From: Pseudomonadales bacterium
GTDB lineage: Bacteria > Pseudomonadota > Gammaproteobacteria > Pseudomonadales > Azotimanducaceae
Reading direction: 5' to 3'
Length of the DNA stretch: 64,000 bases
Assembly: GCA_022827245.1 (NCBI GenBank)
Contig: JAJDTI010000148.1
Coordinates: 1 to 64,000 of the forward strand
Made by a program: the position numbers and the translations under genes. The notes under the pieces are model-generated. The model worked only from the letters and a program-made list of their open reading frames with translations, searched no databases and had not been told where the DNA came from. Of this stretch, positions 34,907-43,202 are shown in pieces. Position 1 is the first letter of the stretch. Each line of letters starts with the position of its first letter.

Positions 34907-35152
34907 TCAGCTCGACGAGGACCAATCGGACGGAGACGCCGCAGGCGCGAAAGGGTCGTCGTACGCGAGCACCGTGCCCCGCATCGCGCCAAAGAGCGGG
35001 CCGGGAAGTTCCTCCGGGGACGGGCACGAGAGCACCGCCACGGGACGGCCTCGCCTGGTGATGGTCACCGACTGACCGGTGCCCTGCAGTTCCGTGATGA
35101 TCCGCAGGCACTTCGCCTTGAACTCCGCTGCCGAAATGGTCTTCGCGCTCAC
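34907..35152 (-). CDS. Phd/YefM-type antitoxin without a toxin partner
   Basis: An 81-residue antitoxin of the Phd/YefM family. It starts at GTG 35152 and reads SAKTISAAEFKAKCLRIITELQ, then VTITRRGRPVAVLSCP, the classic DNA-binding N-domain that represses the operon, and a C-terminal toxin-binding tail GPLFGAMRGTVLAYDDPFAPA. In such operons a PIN-domain (VapC-like) toxin gene normally follows directly. Here the next about 100 bases downstream have no start of a PIN protein, so the toxin has been lost or is elsewhere. The gene starts 127 bases from the divergent selenoprotein gene. Confidence 0.8.
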   Translation of the reverse strand: MSAKTISAAEFKAKCLRIITELQGTGQSVTITRRGRPVAVLSCPSPEELPGPLFGAMRGTVLAYDDPFAPAASPSDWSSSS

Positions 35153-35279
35153 GAGCCTGCCGCCGCTTGGAGATGTACGTACCCCTACTGTGTACAACTT
35201 GCACCGCGCCGGGTCGACATATCAACGCCAGCCGGGCCTTGACATAGAATCGCACCGGACACCCCGGAAGCAGACTCCA

Positions 35280-36437
35280 ATGACAGACGCGAAGATCAAG
35301 GCCGGCGCCGCCAGCGCCGAGTGCCCGACCATCGAGAATCCCGCCTTCGTGGAGCCGCCTCCCCTCGCCGAGGCGACCGTCGCCATCGTGACCTCGGCGT
35401 CGCTGTCCCACCCCGAGGACGAGGGGTTCGCCGTGCAGGACACGGGGTACCGCGTCCTCGAACGCGGGCGGCGCGACGTGGTGGTCGGGCACTGGAGCCC
35501 GAACTTCGATACGGCCGGCGTGGCGGCGGACCTCAACGTGGTGTTCCCGATCGACCGTCTGGAGGAGTTGGCCGAGCAGGGGTCCATCGGCCGCGTGTCC
35601 GACGTGCATCTCGCCTTCGCCGGCAACCAGTTCGAACTGTCGGGCATCCGCATGGACGGCGGCCCGGCCGGCGCCGCCTTCCTGAAGGAACAGGGGGTCG
35701 ATGTCGTCGTCCTGACACCCGTCTGACCCCTCTGCACGCGTACGGTCAGTACGCTCGCCCACGTGTTCGAAGCCGCCGGCATCGCGACCGTCGCGATCGG
35801 TTCCATTCGGGAACAGCTCTACGGCATGTCACCGCCGCGGGGCCTGTTCTGCGACTTCCCGCTCGGGCGGCCCCTCGGCGTGCCGAACGACCCGGCGTTC
35901 CAGCACCGCGTCCTTGCGCGGGCATTCGGCCTGCTCGAGTCCGCGGAACCGACCGTGCAGGACTTCGAGGAGTCCATCGAAGACACGGCCTCCGAAGTGC
36001 TCGTGTGCCCGCTGCCCGCGCGGCACGATCCCGACGCGCATCCCGCGGTCGACGAAGCGCGCGGGCTGCGTGCGGCCTACGACCGGGCGGTCGAGAAGTA
36101 CGGCAACCGGGCCGGCGCCGCGCGCCTGCTCGATGCCGACGCCGTCCCCGCGGCGATCGAGTCCTTCGTGCGCGTCGCGGAGGGCGTGCCGTGGAAGGAG
36201 GCGGGGATTCCCGGTGTCCCGGCGCGGGTCTCCCACGACATTCGCGGCTACTACGAGATGGCGGCGATGGAAATCGTCGACCACACGCCGGCCGCCTGGA
36301 CCGGGTATCGCTGGTTCCGCGACGAGACGCAGACGGGTGCGGTGATCAAGGCGGCTCAGAAGGCGATCCGGGAATCGGGGGTCAGGAACGACGCGCTCTG
36401 GCGTTTCCTGCTGCCGCTCGACGCGACGACGCCGTAG
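35280..36437 (+). CDS. GrdB-like selenoprotein with in-frame TGA (Sec149)
   Basis: Two frames in the same register, 35280-35723 and 35727-36437, are separated only by TGA 35724-35726. Read through, they give one 385-residue protein related to the selenoprotein B subunit of glycine/sarcosine/betaine reductases (GRDB family). The TGA falls where this family has its selenocysteine: VVVLTPV-U-PLCTRTVS, giving a U-x-x-C redox pair. The region just upstream (DLNVVFPIDRLEELAEQG) and the C-terminal RFLLPLDATTP also fit. A bacterial SECIS-like hairpin follows at the right distance. The protein is likely a thiol/selenol reductase; its substrate is unknown, and no grdA, grdC or sel gene is in the window. 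It is shorter than anaerobic GrdB. Confidence 0.85.
35738..35754 (+). promoter_or_regulatory. Bacterial SECIS-type hairpin for selenocysteine insertion
   Basis: GCGTAC and GTACGC form a perfect 6-bp stem with the five-base loop GGTCA. The loop begins 17 bases after the TGA, within the spacing known for bacterial SECIS elements, and has G at its first two positions as required for SelB; E. coli fdhF uses a similar GGUC loop. It lies inside the coding sequence. Confidence 0.8.
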
Positions 36438-36511
36438 GGGAGGGGCTTGTCCCCTCCCGTCGCAGCGGCCCGCACGACTCCAGCACGGGCGACGACAAGC
36501 GTCGCCCCTAC
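36434..36511. repeat. REPIN-like pair of inverted REP hairpins
   Basis: Two hairpins face each other: GGGAGGGG-CTTGT-CCCCTCCC (36438-36458) and GGGCGACG-ACAAG-CGTCGCCC (36487-36507). Their loops are reverse complements, and the outer ends are GTAGGGG and CCCCTAC, also reverse complements. The left end supplies the TAG stop of the selenoprotein gene and the right end the TAG stop of the transglycosylase. A single copy of the same hairpin occurs at 51847-51870. Confidence 0.65.
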
Positions 36512-37128
36512 ATCGCCAGCCCTTCAAAGCGGGCCAGGCCGTTCTCGATCTTCTTGACGTAACGCACGCCGGCCCGTTCCCAGCTCGCGAGGCGCGCGCC
36601 GGTCGGGCCGAGGTTGTACGAGTGCAGCGCGCATCGCAGTTCGCCGCACTGGTCCCGGAATGACGCGAGGATCTGGGCGCCGCAGTAGATGTTGTCGGCC
36701 GGCTCGCGCAGGTCGCCCCCGCAGAAGGACCGCCAGAACTCGCCGCGGACCTGCGCGGGACCGATCGCCCCCGCGCGCGACCGGGCGTGCTTGCGGAAGG
36801 AGCTTTCCGCGAGGACGAGACTCGCTAGCAGTTCGGGCTCGAGTTCCTGCCGGTTCGCCGCCTCGAGAATCCACTCCGCGAACTCCCCCGCGACCGCGGG
36901 GCGGATGTCGAACGCGCGCGTCATCCGGTCGGCGAACGCGGCGCGCTCCTCGTCCCACGAAACGGACGGGGTCTGCGCGGCGGGCAGCGCGAAGGCGACG
37001 CGCTCGTAGCGTTGCGCCTCGGTGCCCATCGCGAGTGCCAGGGCCGCGACACCCGCCAGCACCAAAGCCACCGCCTGGACCTGGAGCAGGACCGGTACGC
37101 GCCCGATTAGTGCCGACAATGCGCCCAT
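36508..37128 (-). CDS. Lytic transglycosylase (SLT domain), membrane-anchored
   Basis: A 206-residue protein with an N-terminal hydrophobic segment (VLLQVQAVALVLAGVAALALA), then a goose-lysozyme/SLT fold. The catalytic glutamate is in LLASLVLAESSFRKHARS, followed by GAIGPAQVRGEFWR and the C-terminal ALHSYNLGPTG motif corresponding to the family's AYNxGxG. It should cleave the glycan strand of peptidoglycan in the periplasm with formation of 1,6-anhydromuramic ends. ATG 37128 was chosen over an upstream start because the membrane segment follows soon after. It converges with the selenoprotein gene through the REPIN, whose end forms its stop codon. Confidence 0.85.
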   Translation of the reverse strand: MGALSALIGRVPVLLQVQAVALVLAGVAALALAMGTEAQRYERVAFALPAAQTPSVSWDEERAAFADRMTRAFDIRPAVAGEFAEWILEAANRQELEPELLASLVLAESSFRKHARSRAGAIGPAQVRGEFWRSFCGGDLREPADNIYCGAQILASFRDQCGELRCALHSYNLGPTGARLASWERAGVRYVKKIENGLARFEGLAM

Positions 37129-37212
37129 GCGACTTGCCCGGGTACTCCGCGATATTCCGAACGAGGGGCGCGCCACTTTACACGTTTCCCCGTGGATGGG
37201 AACCGGGAGCAT

Positions 37213-37343
37213 GGCGAAAAATGGAGAAAAACACGAGAATCTTTAGATGATTTGAGTCTAAAAGTGTGAGGGAAAAGCTGCTTCCCTTCTTATAGCTTCG
37301 AGGGAACGTCGCCGGCCAAGGCCCCGTCCGGAAGGGGGCGCGG
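37213..37343. other. AT-rich intergenic segment
   Basis: Bases 37213-37300 are AT-rich relative to the surroundings. GGGAA and TTCCC around AAGCTGC (37272-37288) form a short hairpin, and on the minus strand T-rich stretches (CTTTTCCC, ACTTTT) follow the VOC gene's stop, compatible with its terminator. On the other side it probably holds the promoter of the transglycosylase gene. Confidence 0.4.
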
Positions 37344-37727
37344 TCAGCCGGACGATGCCTTGCGGGTGGCCAGGGCGAGCGTGTTGCCGGCCGGATCCTG
37401 GAAGAAGGCCATCCACTCTTCCGCGCCGGCGGGCCCGAACGTGCCGTCCTCGTCCCGGTGGATCATGACGGGGCCAGACTCGATGGAGACTCCCCGCCCC
37501 GACAGCTCGGCGGCCGCGGCGTCGATGTCCTCGACGTAGAAGTACAGCGTCCCGTTCGATGCGTTGCGTTCGAGGAGCACGCGCACCCCTTCGAAGTCGA
37601 AAAACGCGAGTCCGGGCGGATCGAAACGCGCGATGAACGCGGCGCCCAGCACGTCCCGGTAGAAGGCGATCGACGCGTCGAGGTCCGGCGCGCCGAGGGC
37701 GACCTGGTGGAGCCTCGAGAGTCGCAT
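37344..37727 (-). CDS. VOC-family (glyoxalase/bleomycin-resistance-like) protein
   Basis: A 127-residue protein with the vicinal-oxygen-chelate fold: two beta-alpha-beta-beta-beta units, RLHQVALGAPDLDASIAFYRDVLGA and ASNGTLYFYVEDIDAAAAELSGRGV. The C-terminal WMAFFQDPAGNTLALA is the standard closing strand with an acidic metal position in the D-P-x-GN segment. Metal ligands include the first histidine (LHQVAL). It could be a glyoxalase-like enzyme, dioxygenase or resistance protein; the sequence does not decide. It lies 20 bases downstream of the LLM oxidoreductase, probably in one transcript. Confidence 0.88.
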   Translation of the reverse strand: MRLSRLHQVALGAPDLDASIAFYRDVLGAAFIARFDPPGLAFFDFEGVRVLLERNASNGTLYFYVEDIDAAAAELSGRGVSIESGPVMIHRDEDGTFGPAGAEEWMAFFQDPAGNTLALATRKASSG

Positions 37728-37747
37728 CCTGCTTCCGGCCGGCCGCG

Positions 37748-38755
37748 CTAGGCTGCGGTCAACTCCCGGACGATCTCCGCGCGGGCGTCCTGCGGCAGGC
37801 CGCCGTAGGCGGCCGAAGTGCGGTCGACGATGTCCCCGTAACGGGCCCGAAACGCCTTGACGATGTTCGCCGGTTCCTCCACCACGGCGAACGCGCCGAG
37901 CATGTCGTCGGTGATGAGGCCGCCCATCTCCTGCCAGCGGCCTTGCTTCGACATGGCGTTGAGTTCGCCCTGCAGCTCGCCGGCGCCGATGCTGTCGAGC
38001 ACGGGCTTGTAGGCCGGGGTCGATCCATAGAACGCGATCTGCTGCCGCGTCGCCGTCCTGGCCTGACCCATTTCCTGCTCGTCGCGGCCGGTGACGACGA
38101 AGCACGGATAGCTGATCTCGAAGTCTTCGCGCTTCTTCCCCGCCTTGGCGAAGCCGCGCTCGAGGGCCGGCAGCGTCGTTTCGCGCAGGTATTTCTCCGT
38201 GGTGAAGGCGTGGATGATCACACCGTCGGCCACCTCGCCGGCCACCTCGGTCATCAGCGGCCCCACCGCCGCCAGGGTCACGCGCGGGGCCCCGTACTCG
38301 GTGTTGGTCGGCGTGAAGAACGGCGTCATGAGCGTGTGCGTGTAGAACTTGCCCGTGAACTGCAGCGGCTCGCCGTCGTGCCAGTTCGCCCAGATGGCGC
38401 GCATCGCCAGGATGAACTCGCGCATCCGCGCCGCGGGATGCGACCAGGGCATGCTGAAACGCTTGGTGATGTGGGGCCGGATCTGCGAGCCGATTCCCAG
38501 CACGAAGCGCCCCTTCGAGACCGCGTTCAGGTCGTGGCCGATGTTGGCCAGGATCATCGGGGTCCGCGCGAAGGCGACCGCGATGCCGGTGCCGAGGTCG
38601 ATGCGCGATGTCGTCTGCGCGGCGAAGGCGAGGGGCAGGAACGGGTCGTGACCGGTCTCCGCCGTGAGAATGCCGCTGTAGCCCATCTCCTCCATCTCAC
38701 GGGCCTGCGCTCCCACCTCATCGAGGTCCCAACCTACTCCACCGTCGACTTTCAT
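37748..38755 (-). CDS. LLM-class flavin/F420-dependent oxidoreductase (TIGR03617-like)
   Basis: A 335-residue luciferase-like TIM-barrel enzyme. Recognisable parts are MGYSGILTAETGHDPFLPL, IDLGTGIAVAFARTP, GRFVLGIGSQIRPHITKRF and VADGVIIHAFTTEKYL. From memory it resembles the TIGR03617 group, usually described as F420-dependent in actinobacteria; in other bacteria FMN may be used. It probably oxidises or reduces a small organic substrate. ATG 38755 begins the conserved MKVDGGVGWDLD. It is upstream of the VOC gene, and about 80 bases separate it from the sodium symporter gene on the same strand. Confidence 0.85.
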   Translation of the reverse strand: MKVDGGVGWDLDEVGAQAREMEEMGYSGILTAETGHDPFLPLAFAAQTTSRIDLGTGIAVAFARTPMILANIGHDLNAVSKGRFVLGIGSQIRPHITKRFSMPWSHPAARMREFILAMRAIWANWHDGEPLQFTGKFYTHTLMTPFFTPTNTEYGAPRVTLAAVGPLMTEVAGEVADGVIIHAFTTEKYLRETTLPALERGFAKAGKKREDFEISYPCFVVTGRDEQEMGQARTATRQQIAFYGSTPAYKPVLDSIGAGELQGELNAMSKQGRWQEMGGLITDDMLGAFAVVEEPANIVKAFRARYGDIVDRTSAAYGGLPQDARAEIVRELTAA

Positions 38756-38834
38756 TACTGTCCTCCCGGGCGTCGAGCGGCGCATTGTAGCGCCCCGTGA
38801 CGCCGGGCTTCGAACGGCTTTGCGGCCTCGGCCG

Positions 38835-40352
38835 CTACGCGTCCCCAGTCGCCGAATCCCCGCGGTCCGCCGGGCCGAGAGCTTCCCATTCCTCCGGTGA
38901 ACTGGCCGGTTCGACGATATCGCCCACAATGGCGCCGGTTTTCGGTGCGCCATCCCTGTCGACCGACTCCTTGCTCAAGCCACCCCGGGACGCTGCCAGC
39001 AACCCGATCCCCACGACGAACGGCAGGAACCGCTCCGCGAAATCCCCCGGCGTGTCCGGCAGCGCGTAGAACACCACGGTACCGACGAAGCCGACGACCA
39101 TGGCCGCCGGCGCCGCCCATGGCGCGTAGCGCCAGCGGAACACCGTGAAGAGCACGAGCGGTCCGAAGGTCGCCCCGAGGGCGTTCCAGGCGAACAGCAC
39201 GCGGGAGAAGATCGCCTCCGGCAGCCAGACGCTGATGACCACCGCGACCACCACGATGGCCGTGATGATCAGGCGGGAAACCGACACGCGCTCGCGGCCG
39301 AGACCCAGGTCGTGGGAGACGACGCTCGCGGCCACGAGCAACTGGCTGTCCGCGGTGGACATGACCGCCGACAGCACCGCCGCGATGGTGATTCCGGCGA
39401 CCAGGGCGGGCAGCAGCGCCGTGGTCAACTGGAAGAACAGGCGTTCGGCGTCGGCCACGTCCGTCGCCAGGGCGTGGCCGGCGAGCCCCGTGAGGAACAT
39501 GCTCGTGAGCACGACCACGAACCAGGCCAGCGCCACGACCCGGCCGCGCCGCAGCGCCGCGTCGTCCCGCAGCGCCATCATGCGGTTCAGCAGGTGTGGC
39601 TGGCCGAGCGGGCCGAACCCGATCGACACCATGCCGATGAAGAACCCCACCGCGAGCCAGCCCACGTTGGCCCCCAGCGGCGCCATCTGTTCCGGCGGGA
39701 CAGCGGCGAACAGGGCGCCGAATCCGCCGCAAGCGACCACCGCCGCAATGCACAGCATCACGGAGCCCACGAACATGACCACCGCCTGCAGGGCATCGGT
39801 CACGCTGACGGCCCAGAACCCGCCGAGCAACGTGTAGACGAGGATCACCGCGGCGCCGATGGCCACGCTCGTCGACACCGGCAGCCCGAACGTCTCGGCG
39901 AACGTGTGGCCGGCGCCCTGGAACTGCGCCGCCACGTAGAACACGAAGGAGATGACCACCGCGACCCCGGCGAAGCCGGTCGCGAAGCGGCGGGCGCCGC
40001 CGGAGAGGTCCCGGCAGACCACGTCCGTCAGTGTCACCCAGCCGTTCGCGCGGCTCGCGTCCCTGAGCCGCCGCGCGATCACGAACCACGCGATCACGTG
40101 CCCCGTAAGCGTGCCCGGCAACAGCCAGACCGCCGCGACGCCCTGCACGTACGCGATGCCGGAAACGCCCAGGATCGACCAGGCGGAAGACGACCCGGCC
40201 GCATAGGAGAGGCTCGCCACGAACCCGCCGAGGTTGCGGCCGCCGATGAAGTAGTCCGTGTGGTCCCGCGTGCGGCGCCGCGCCCAGAGGCCGATCGCGA
40301 TCAGCGCCACCTGGTAGGCGACGATGACGCCGAGGATCTCCGCGCCGGACAT
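38835..40352 (-). CDS. Sodium/solute symporter (SSS family)
   Basis: A 505-residue transporter of the SSS (PutP/PanF/SglT) family with about thirteen helices. Signature parts are TDYFIGGRNLGGFVASLSYAAGSSSAWSILG near the N-terminus, GGFWAVSVTDALQAVVMFVG, and SAVMSTADSQLLVAASVVSHDL, the region bearing sodium-site serines in LeuT-fold carriers. The solute may be an amino acid such as proline or a carboxylate; PutP resemblance is strongest by eye. ATG 40352 is the start. The amidohydrolase gene ends just 31 bases upstream, so the pair may import and process one compound. The acidic C-terminal tail is unusual but not diagnostic. Confidence 0.88.
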   Translation of the reverse strand: MSGAEILGVIVAYQVALIAIGLWARRRTRDHTDYFIGGRNLGGFVASLSYAAGSSSAWSILGVSGIAYVQGVAAVWLLPGTLTGHVIAWFVIARRLRDASRANGWVTLTDVVCRDLSGGARRFATGFAGVAVVISFVFYVAAQFQGAGHTFAETFGLPVSTSVAIGAAVILVYTLLGGFWAVSVTDALQAVVMFVGSVMLCIAAVVACGGFGALFAAVPPEQMAPLGANVGWLAVGFFIGMVSIGFGPLGQPHLLNRMMALRDDAALRRGRVVALAWFVVVLTSMFLTGLAGHALATDVADAERLFFQLTTALLPALVAGITIAAVLSAVMSTADSQLLVAASVVSHDLGLGRERVSVSRLIITAIVVVAVVISVWLPEAIFSRVLFAWNALGATFGPLVLFTVFRWRYAPWAAPAAMVVGFVGTVVFYALPDTPGDFAERFLPFVVGIGLLAASRGGLSKESVDRDGAPKTGAIVGDIVEPASSPEEWEALGPADRGDSATGDA

Positions 40353-40383
40353 GGCCTGCTCCGCCAGGCGGGGCCGCTTCCGG

Positions 40384-41799
40384 TCAGTCCGCCAGGACCT
40401 GTCGCGCCGTGTCGGCCACGACCGTGCCCTCAAAGAACCGGGGGTTGGCCTCGCCCCAGAACCGCACGGGGTTCTCGAACACGAACCGGCGGAACTGGGC
40501 ATGATCGATCTTGCCGTCCTCGACCAGCTCATAGGCCTCGGGCAGCACCCCCGCCATCTCCTGCACGTCGAAGTGCCCGATGTCGGAGCCGAACAGCGTC
40601 TTGAGCTCCGCCCCGCAGGGGTTGAACTCCCGGTTGAAGGCCCACGCGTTGGTTGGATCGTCCGCCTCGCAGCCGAAGTAGAACGGCTTGACGAAGCGGT
40701 CGAGGAAGTCGGTGGCGGCCTCGATGCCGCAGGCCGCGTAGTCGTCCAGTTCGTCCAGTTGGCCCGTGGTCGCGGGTCCGTTGCGCGTGCCGATGCCGCG
40801 TCCCTCGGAGATGGCGGCCTGGAAGCCCTCGTCCGCGTACTGCGCCGCCAGTTCGCCGAGCAGTTCCATGTCCAGGTTGGCCGGGTCCGTGAACGCCAGC
40901 GCGTCGCGGTTGCGGATCGCCCAGTGGCCGATGAGGTCGGCATAGAGCAGGCACGCGAAACCGACGCCGCCCTCGAGGAAGGCGAAGTTGAGCTGCGGGA
41001 ACCGCGCCGTCACGCCGCCCAGGAAGATCGCCTTGCAGACCGCCTCAGACGCCGCGGCGAAGTGGCCGATGTGGTTGTAGCAGAAGTTCGACGGGGACAT
41101 CCGGAAGGCGCGCCCGCGGGAGCCGCGATGGAATGTCGGCGAGACCCCGAGTGCCGCGCAGCGTTGCCAGACCGGGTCGTAGTCGTGGGCGCTGTCGAGC
41201 CCGATCACGTCGTACCACTCCGACGCCTCCGGGCCCTTCTCCACGGGACGTTCGATCATGCTGTTCAGCATGATGACCTTCATGCCGAGCTCGCCGACAG
41301 CGTGGTCGAGTTCCGCCAGGGCCTCGTCCGGCGTGTGCATGGGGATGACGGCGGCCGGCGTCATGCGGTCCGCGAACGGTGCGAACAGGTCCGCCTGGTA
41401 CCGGTTGAAGGCCCGGCATGTCGCGACGCGCGTCTCGCTGTCCGGATTGCGCGGAATCCCGAGGCCCGCGGTCGGGAACAGGATCGAGAAGTCGATGCCG
41501 AACTCCGGCAGGCGTTCGTAGAGCAGCTTCGGCATCATGGCCGTGGCCCGGTCGCGGGTGTTCTTCGTCGGCGCGCCCCAGAACGCCTCCTGGGCGACGT
41601 GCTCGGCCCGACGCTCGGCGACGGTCATCGCGAGCGCCCGGCGCACCCGCTCCCCGGTGGCGCGCAGGCCGCGCACCGCCGGCTCGCCGCCGATCTTCCG
41701 CAGGGCCTCCTCCATGACGGGCCCGAATTCCAGCCAGTGGCCGTCGGCGTCGATCACCGGATGATCGAGGCCTGCACGCAGCTCCGCCGCATTGGACAT
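40384..41799 (-). CDS. Amidohydrolase-2 (ACMSD-like) family protein
   Basis: A 471-residue metal-dependent hydrolase or decarboxylase of the amidohydrolase-2 family. The N-terminal metal motif of this family (H-x-H or a variant) reads VIDADGHWLE, with further conserved parts IDFSILFPTAGLGIPRN, VSPTFHRGSRG, HIGHFAAASE, FLEGGVGFACLLYAD and the late acidic metal position LFGSDIGHFDV. ACMSD-like enzymes in this family decarboxylate aromatic or enol acids; others hydrolyse. The protein is longer than typical members (about 350-400 residues) through an insertion of about 80 residues between 300 and 400. It precedes the symporter in the same direction. Confidence 0.82.
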   Translation of the reverse strand: MSNAAELRAGLDHPVIDADGHWLEFGPVMEEALRKIGGEPAVRGLRATGERVRRALAMTVAERRAEHVAQEAFWGAPTKNTRDRATAMMPKLLYERLPEFGIDFSILFPTAGLGIPRNPDSETRVATCRAFNRYQADLFAPFADRMTPAAVIPMHTPDEALAELDHAVGELGMKVIMLNSMIERPVEKGPEASEWYDVIGLDSAHDYDPVWQRCAALGVSPTFHRGSRGRAFRMSPSNFCYNHIGHFAAASEAVCKAIFLGGVTARFPQLNFAFLEGGVGFACLLYADLIGHWAIRNRDALAFTDPANLDMELLGELAAQYADEGFQAAISEGRGIGTRNGPATTGQLDELDDYAACGIEAATDFLDRFVKPFYFGCEADDPTNAWAFNREFNPCGAELKTLFGSDIGHFDVQEMAGVLPEAYELVEDGKIDHAQFRRFVFENPVRFWGEANPRFFEGTVVADTARQVLAD

Positions 41800-41931
41800 G
41801 TCGCTTCCCCCTCCTGTTCCAGGGAGAGAATGCGACGATCGCAGCCCGCCCGCAAGCCAGGGGCGCTGCCGTTGCAAACCGCACTGGCGTCCGTTGAAAT
41901 GCGCATCCGTCGCTTCGGCGGAGGTGCTTGC

Positions 41932-42741
41932 GTGAAACGACGGTGGCTCGTGGTCCTGGTCCTTCTTGCCGCGCTGGCGGGCTGCGTGACGAGTCCGACG
42001 GGGCGCTCGCAGTTCCTGCTGATCTCCCCGGAAGCCGCGATCGCGCAGTCGCGGACCGCCTACCTCGAGACGGTCGGCCAGTTGCGGCGCGACGGCAAGC
42101 TCCTCGACGACCCGCTGCTCGGCGATCGCCTGGCGATCATCACCGGACGCCTGGTCGCGGTGACCGTGGCCCGCTATCCGCACACCGCCAACTGGAACTG
42201 GAGCGTCGCGCTGATCGACGAGCCGGAGACCGTCAATGCCTGGTGCATGGCCGGCGGGCGCATGGCCGTCTACAGCGGGCTCGTGGACCGGCTCGAACTC
42301 ACGGACGACGAACTCGCCCAGATTATGGGACACGAAATCTCCCATGCGGTGGCGAACCACACCGCGGAGCGCATGTCGGTCGCGATCGCCCAGAACCTCG
42401 GCGTGCTGGCCGTACGCGCATCCACCGACGACGAGAAAACCCGCGTGGGCGCCCAGCTCGCGGCGGTCCTCGCCATCGAGTTGCCGAACAGCCGGGTCGG
42501 CGAGACCGAGGCGGACCGCATGGGGATCGAGATCGCGACGCGGGCCGGCTACGACCCCGCGGCGGCCGTCACGCTGTGGCGCAAGATGGAGCGCGAAGGC
42601 GGGGCGCGCCTGCCCCAGTTCCTGAGCACGCACCCGAGTCCCGGCAACCGCCGCGAGACCCTCGCGGCGTTGGGGCAGCAGATGCAGGCGCTGCGGCCGG
42701 CGGCGCCCCCGGAACCGCGACCGGTGGAGATCCTTCCCTGA
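41932..42741 (+). CDS. M48-family metallopeptidase lipoprotein
   Basis: A 269-residue zinc protease related to E. coli LoiP (YggG). The start is GTG 41932 with GGAGG seven bases upstream, giving a lipoprotein signal peptide that ends at LAALAGC with the lipid-modified cysteine near residue 17. The zinc motif HExxH is in QIMGHEISHAVANHTAER, and the third ligand glutamate is in GETEADRMGIEIATRAGYDP. The late PQFLSTHPSPGNR also matches M48. Outer- or inner-membrane anchoring of a quality-control protease in the periplasm is likely. It is transcribed away from the amidohydrolase, 132 bases distant. Confidence 0.92.
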   Translation: MKRRWLVVLVLLAALAGCVTSPTGRSQFLLISPEAAIAQSRTAYLETVGQLRRDGKLLDDPLLGDRLAIITGRLVAVTVARYPHTANWNWSVALIDEPETVNAWCMAGGRMAVYSGLVDRLELTDDELAQIMGHEISHAVANHTAERMSVAIAQNLGVLAVRASTDDEKTRVGAQLAAVLAIELPNSRVGETEADRMGIEIATRAGYDPAAAVTLWRKMEREGGARLPQFLSTHPSPGNRRETLAALGQQMQALRPAAPPEPRPVEILP

Positions 42742-42792
42742 CCGCGTGACCCGCCCCGGCAGACCCTCGGTACGCGCACTCGGTAGCCGTCC

Positions 42793-43191
42793 TCAGGGCG
42801 TGGATTCGGCGGCCGACCCCCATTGCGCAACGGGCGCCGCTCCGAGGACATGGCTCTCCAGCACGGCCAGGCGCGCAAAAATCTGGGCCTGTCCTTCCTG
42901 GAGCGTGTCGATCCTGCCGGTGAGCCGCTCGTCCAGCGATCTGATCTCGCCGCGCACGCCCGCGATCTCGGCGCGCACGCCCCCGATCTCGGCACGCATC
43001 TCAGCGCGGACACCACCGATCTCAGCGCGCAACTCGTCGCGCACACCGCCGATCTGGGCGCGGAGGCTCTCCATGTCGCTCCGGTGCCATCCCGATACCG
43101 TCAGCGTCAGCGCGCCGATAGCGACCGCGGAGCCGATGATCGCCCAGAACTCCGAACTGCGGCGGGGTCGCGATTCGTCGAGGGTCGCCAC
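42793..43191 (-). CDS. Membrane protein with 11-residue coiled-coil repeats
   Basis: A 132-residue protein with one transmembrane segment (FWAIIGSAVAIGALTLTVSGW) near residues 16-36. Behind it is a coiled coil with three near-perfect 11-residue units of the type RAEIGGVRAEM, then EIRSLDERLTGRIDTLQEGQAQIF. Undecad repeats of this kind form right-handed or straight coiled coils. The start is taken as GTG 43191. It begins 11 bases after the stop of the retropepsin-like gene and is probably in the same operon. The function is unknown; the same pairing of retropepsin and small coiled-coil membrane protein hints at a functional link. Confidence 0.6.
   Translation of the reverse strand: MATLDESRPRRSSEFWAIIGSAVAIGALTLTVSGWHRSDMESLRAQIGGVRDELRAEIGGVRAEMRAEIGGVRAEIAGVRGEIRSLDERLTGRIDTLQEGQAQIFARLAVLESHVLGAAPVAQWGSAAESTP
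42950..43065. repeat. 33-bp tandem repeats encoding the coiled coil
   Basis: About three imperfect copies of a 33-base unit code for the 11-residue coiled-coil repeats. Copies share the CCGATCTCGGCGCGC-type core with few substitutions, which makes this a likely site of repeat-number variation. Confidence 0.6.
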
Positions 43192-43202
43192 GCTGGGAAG
43201 CC

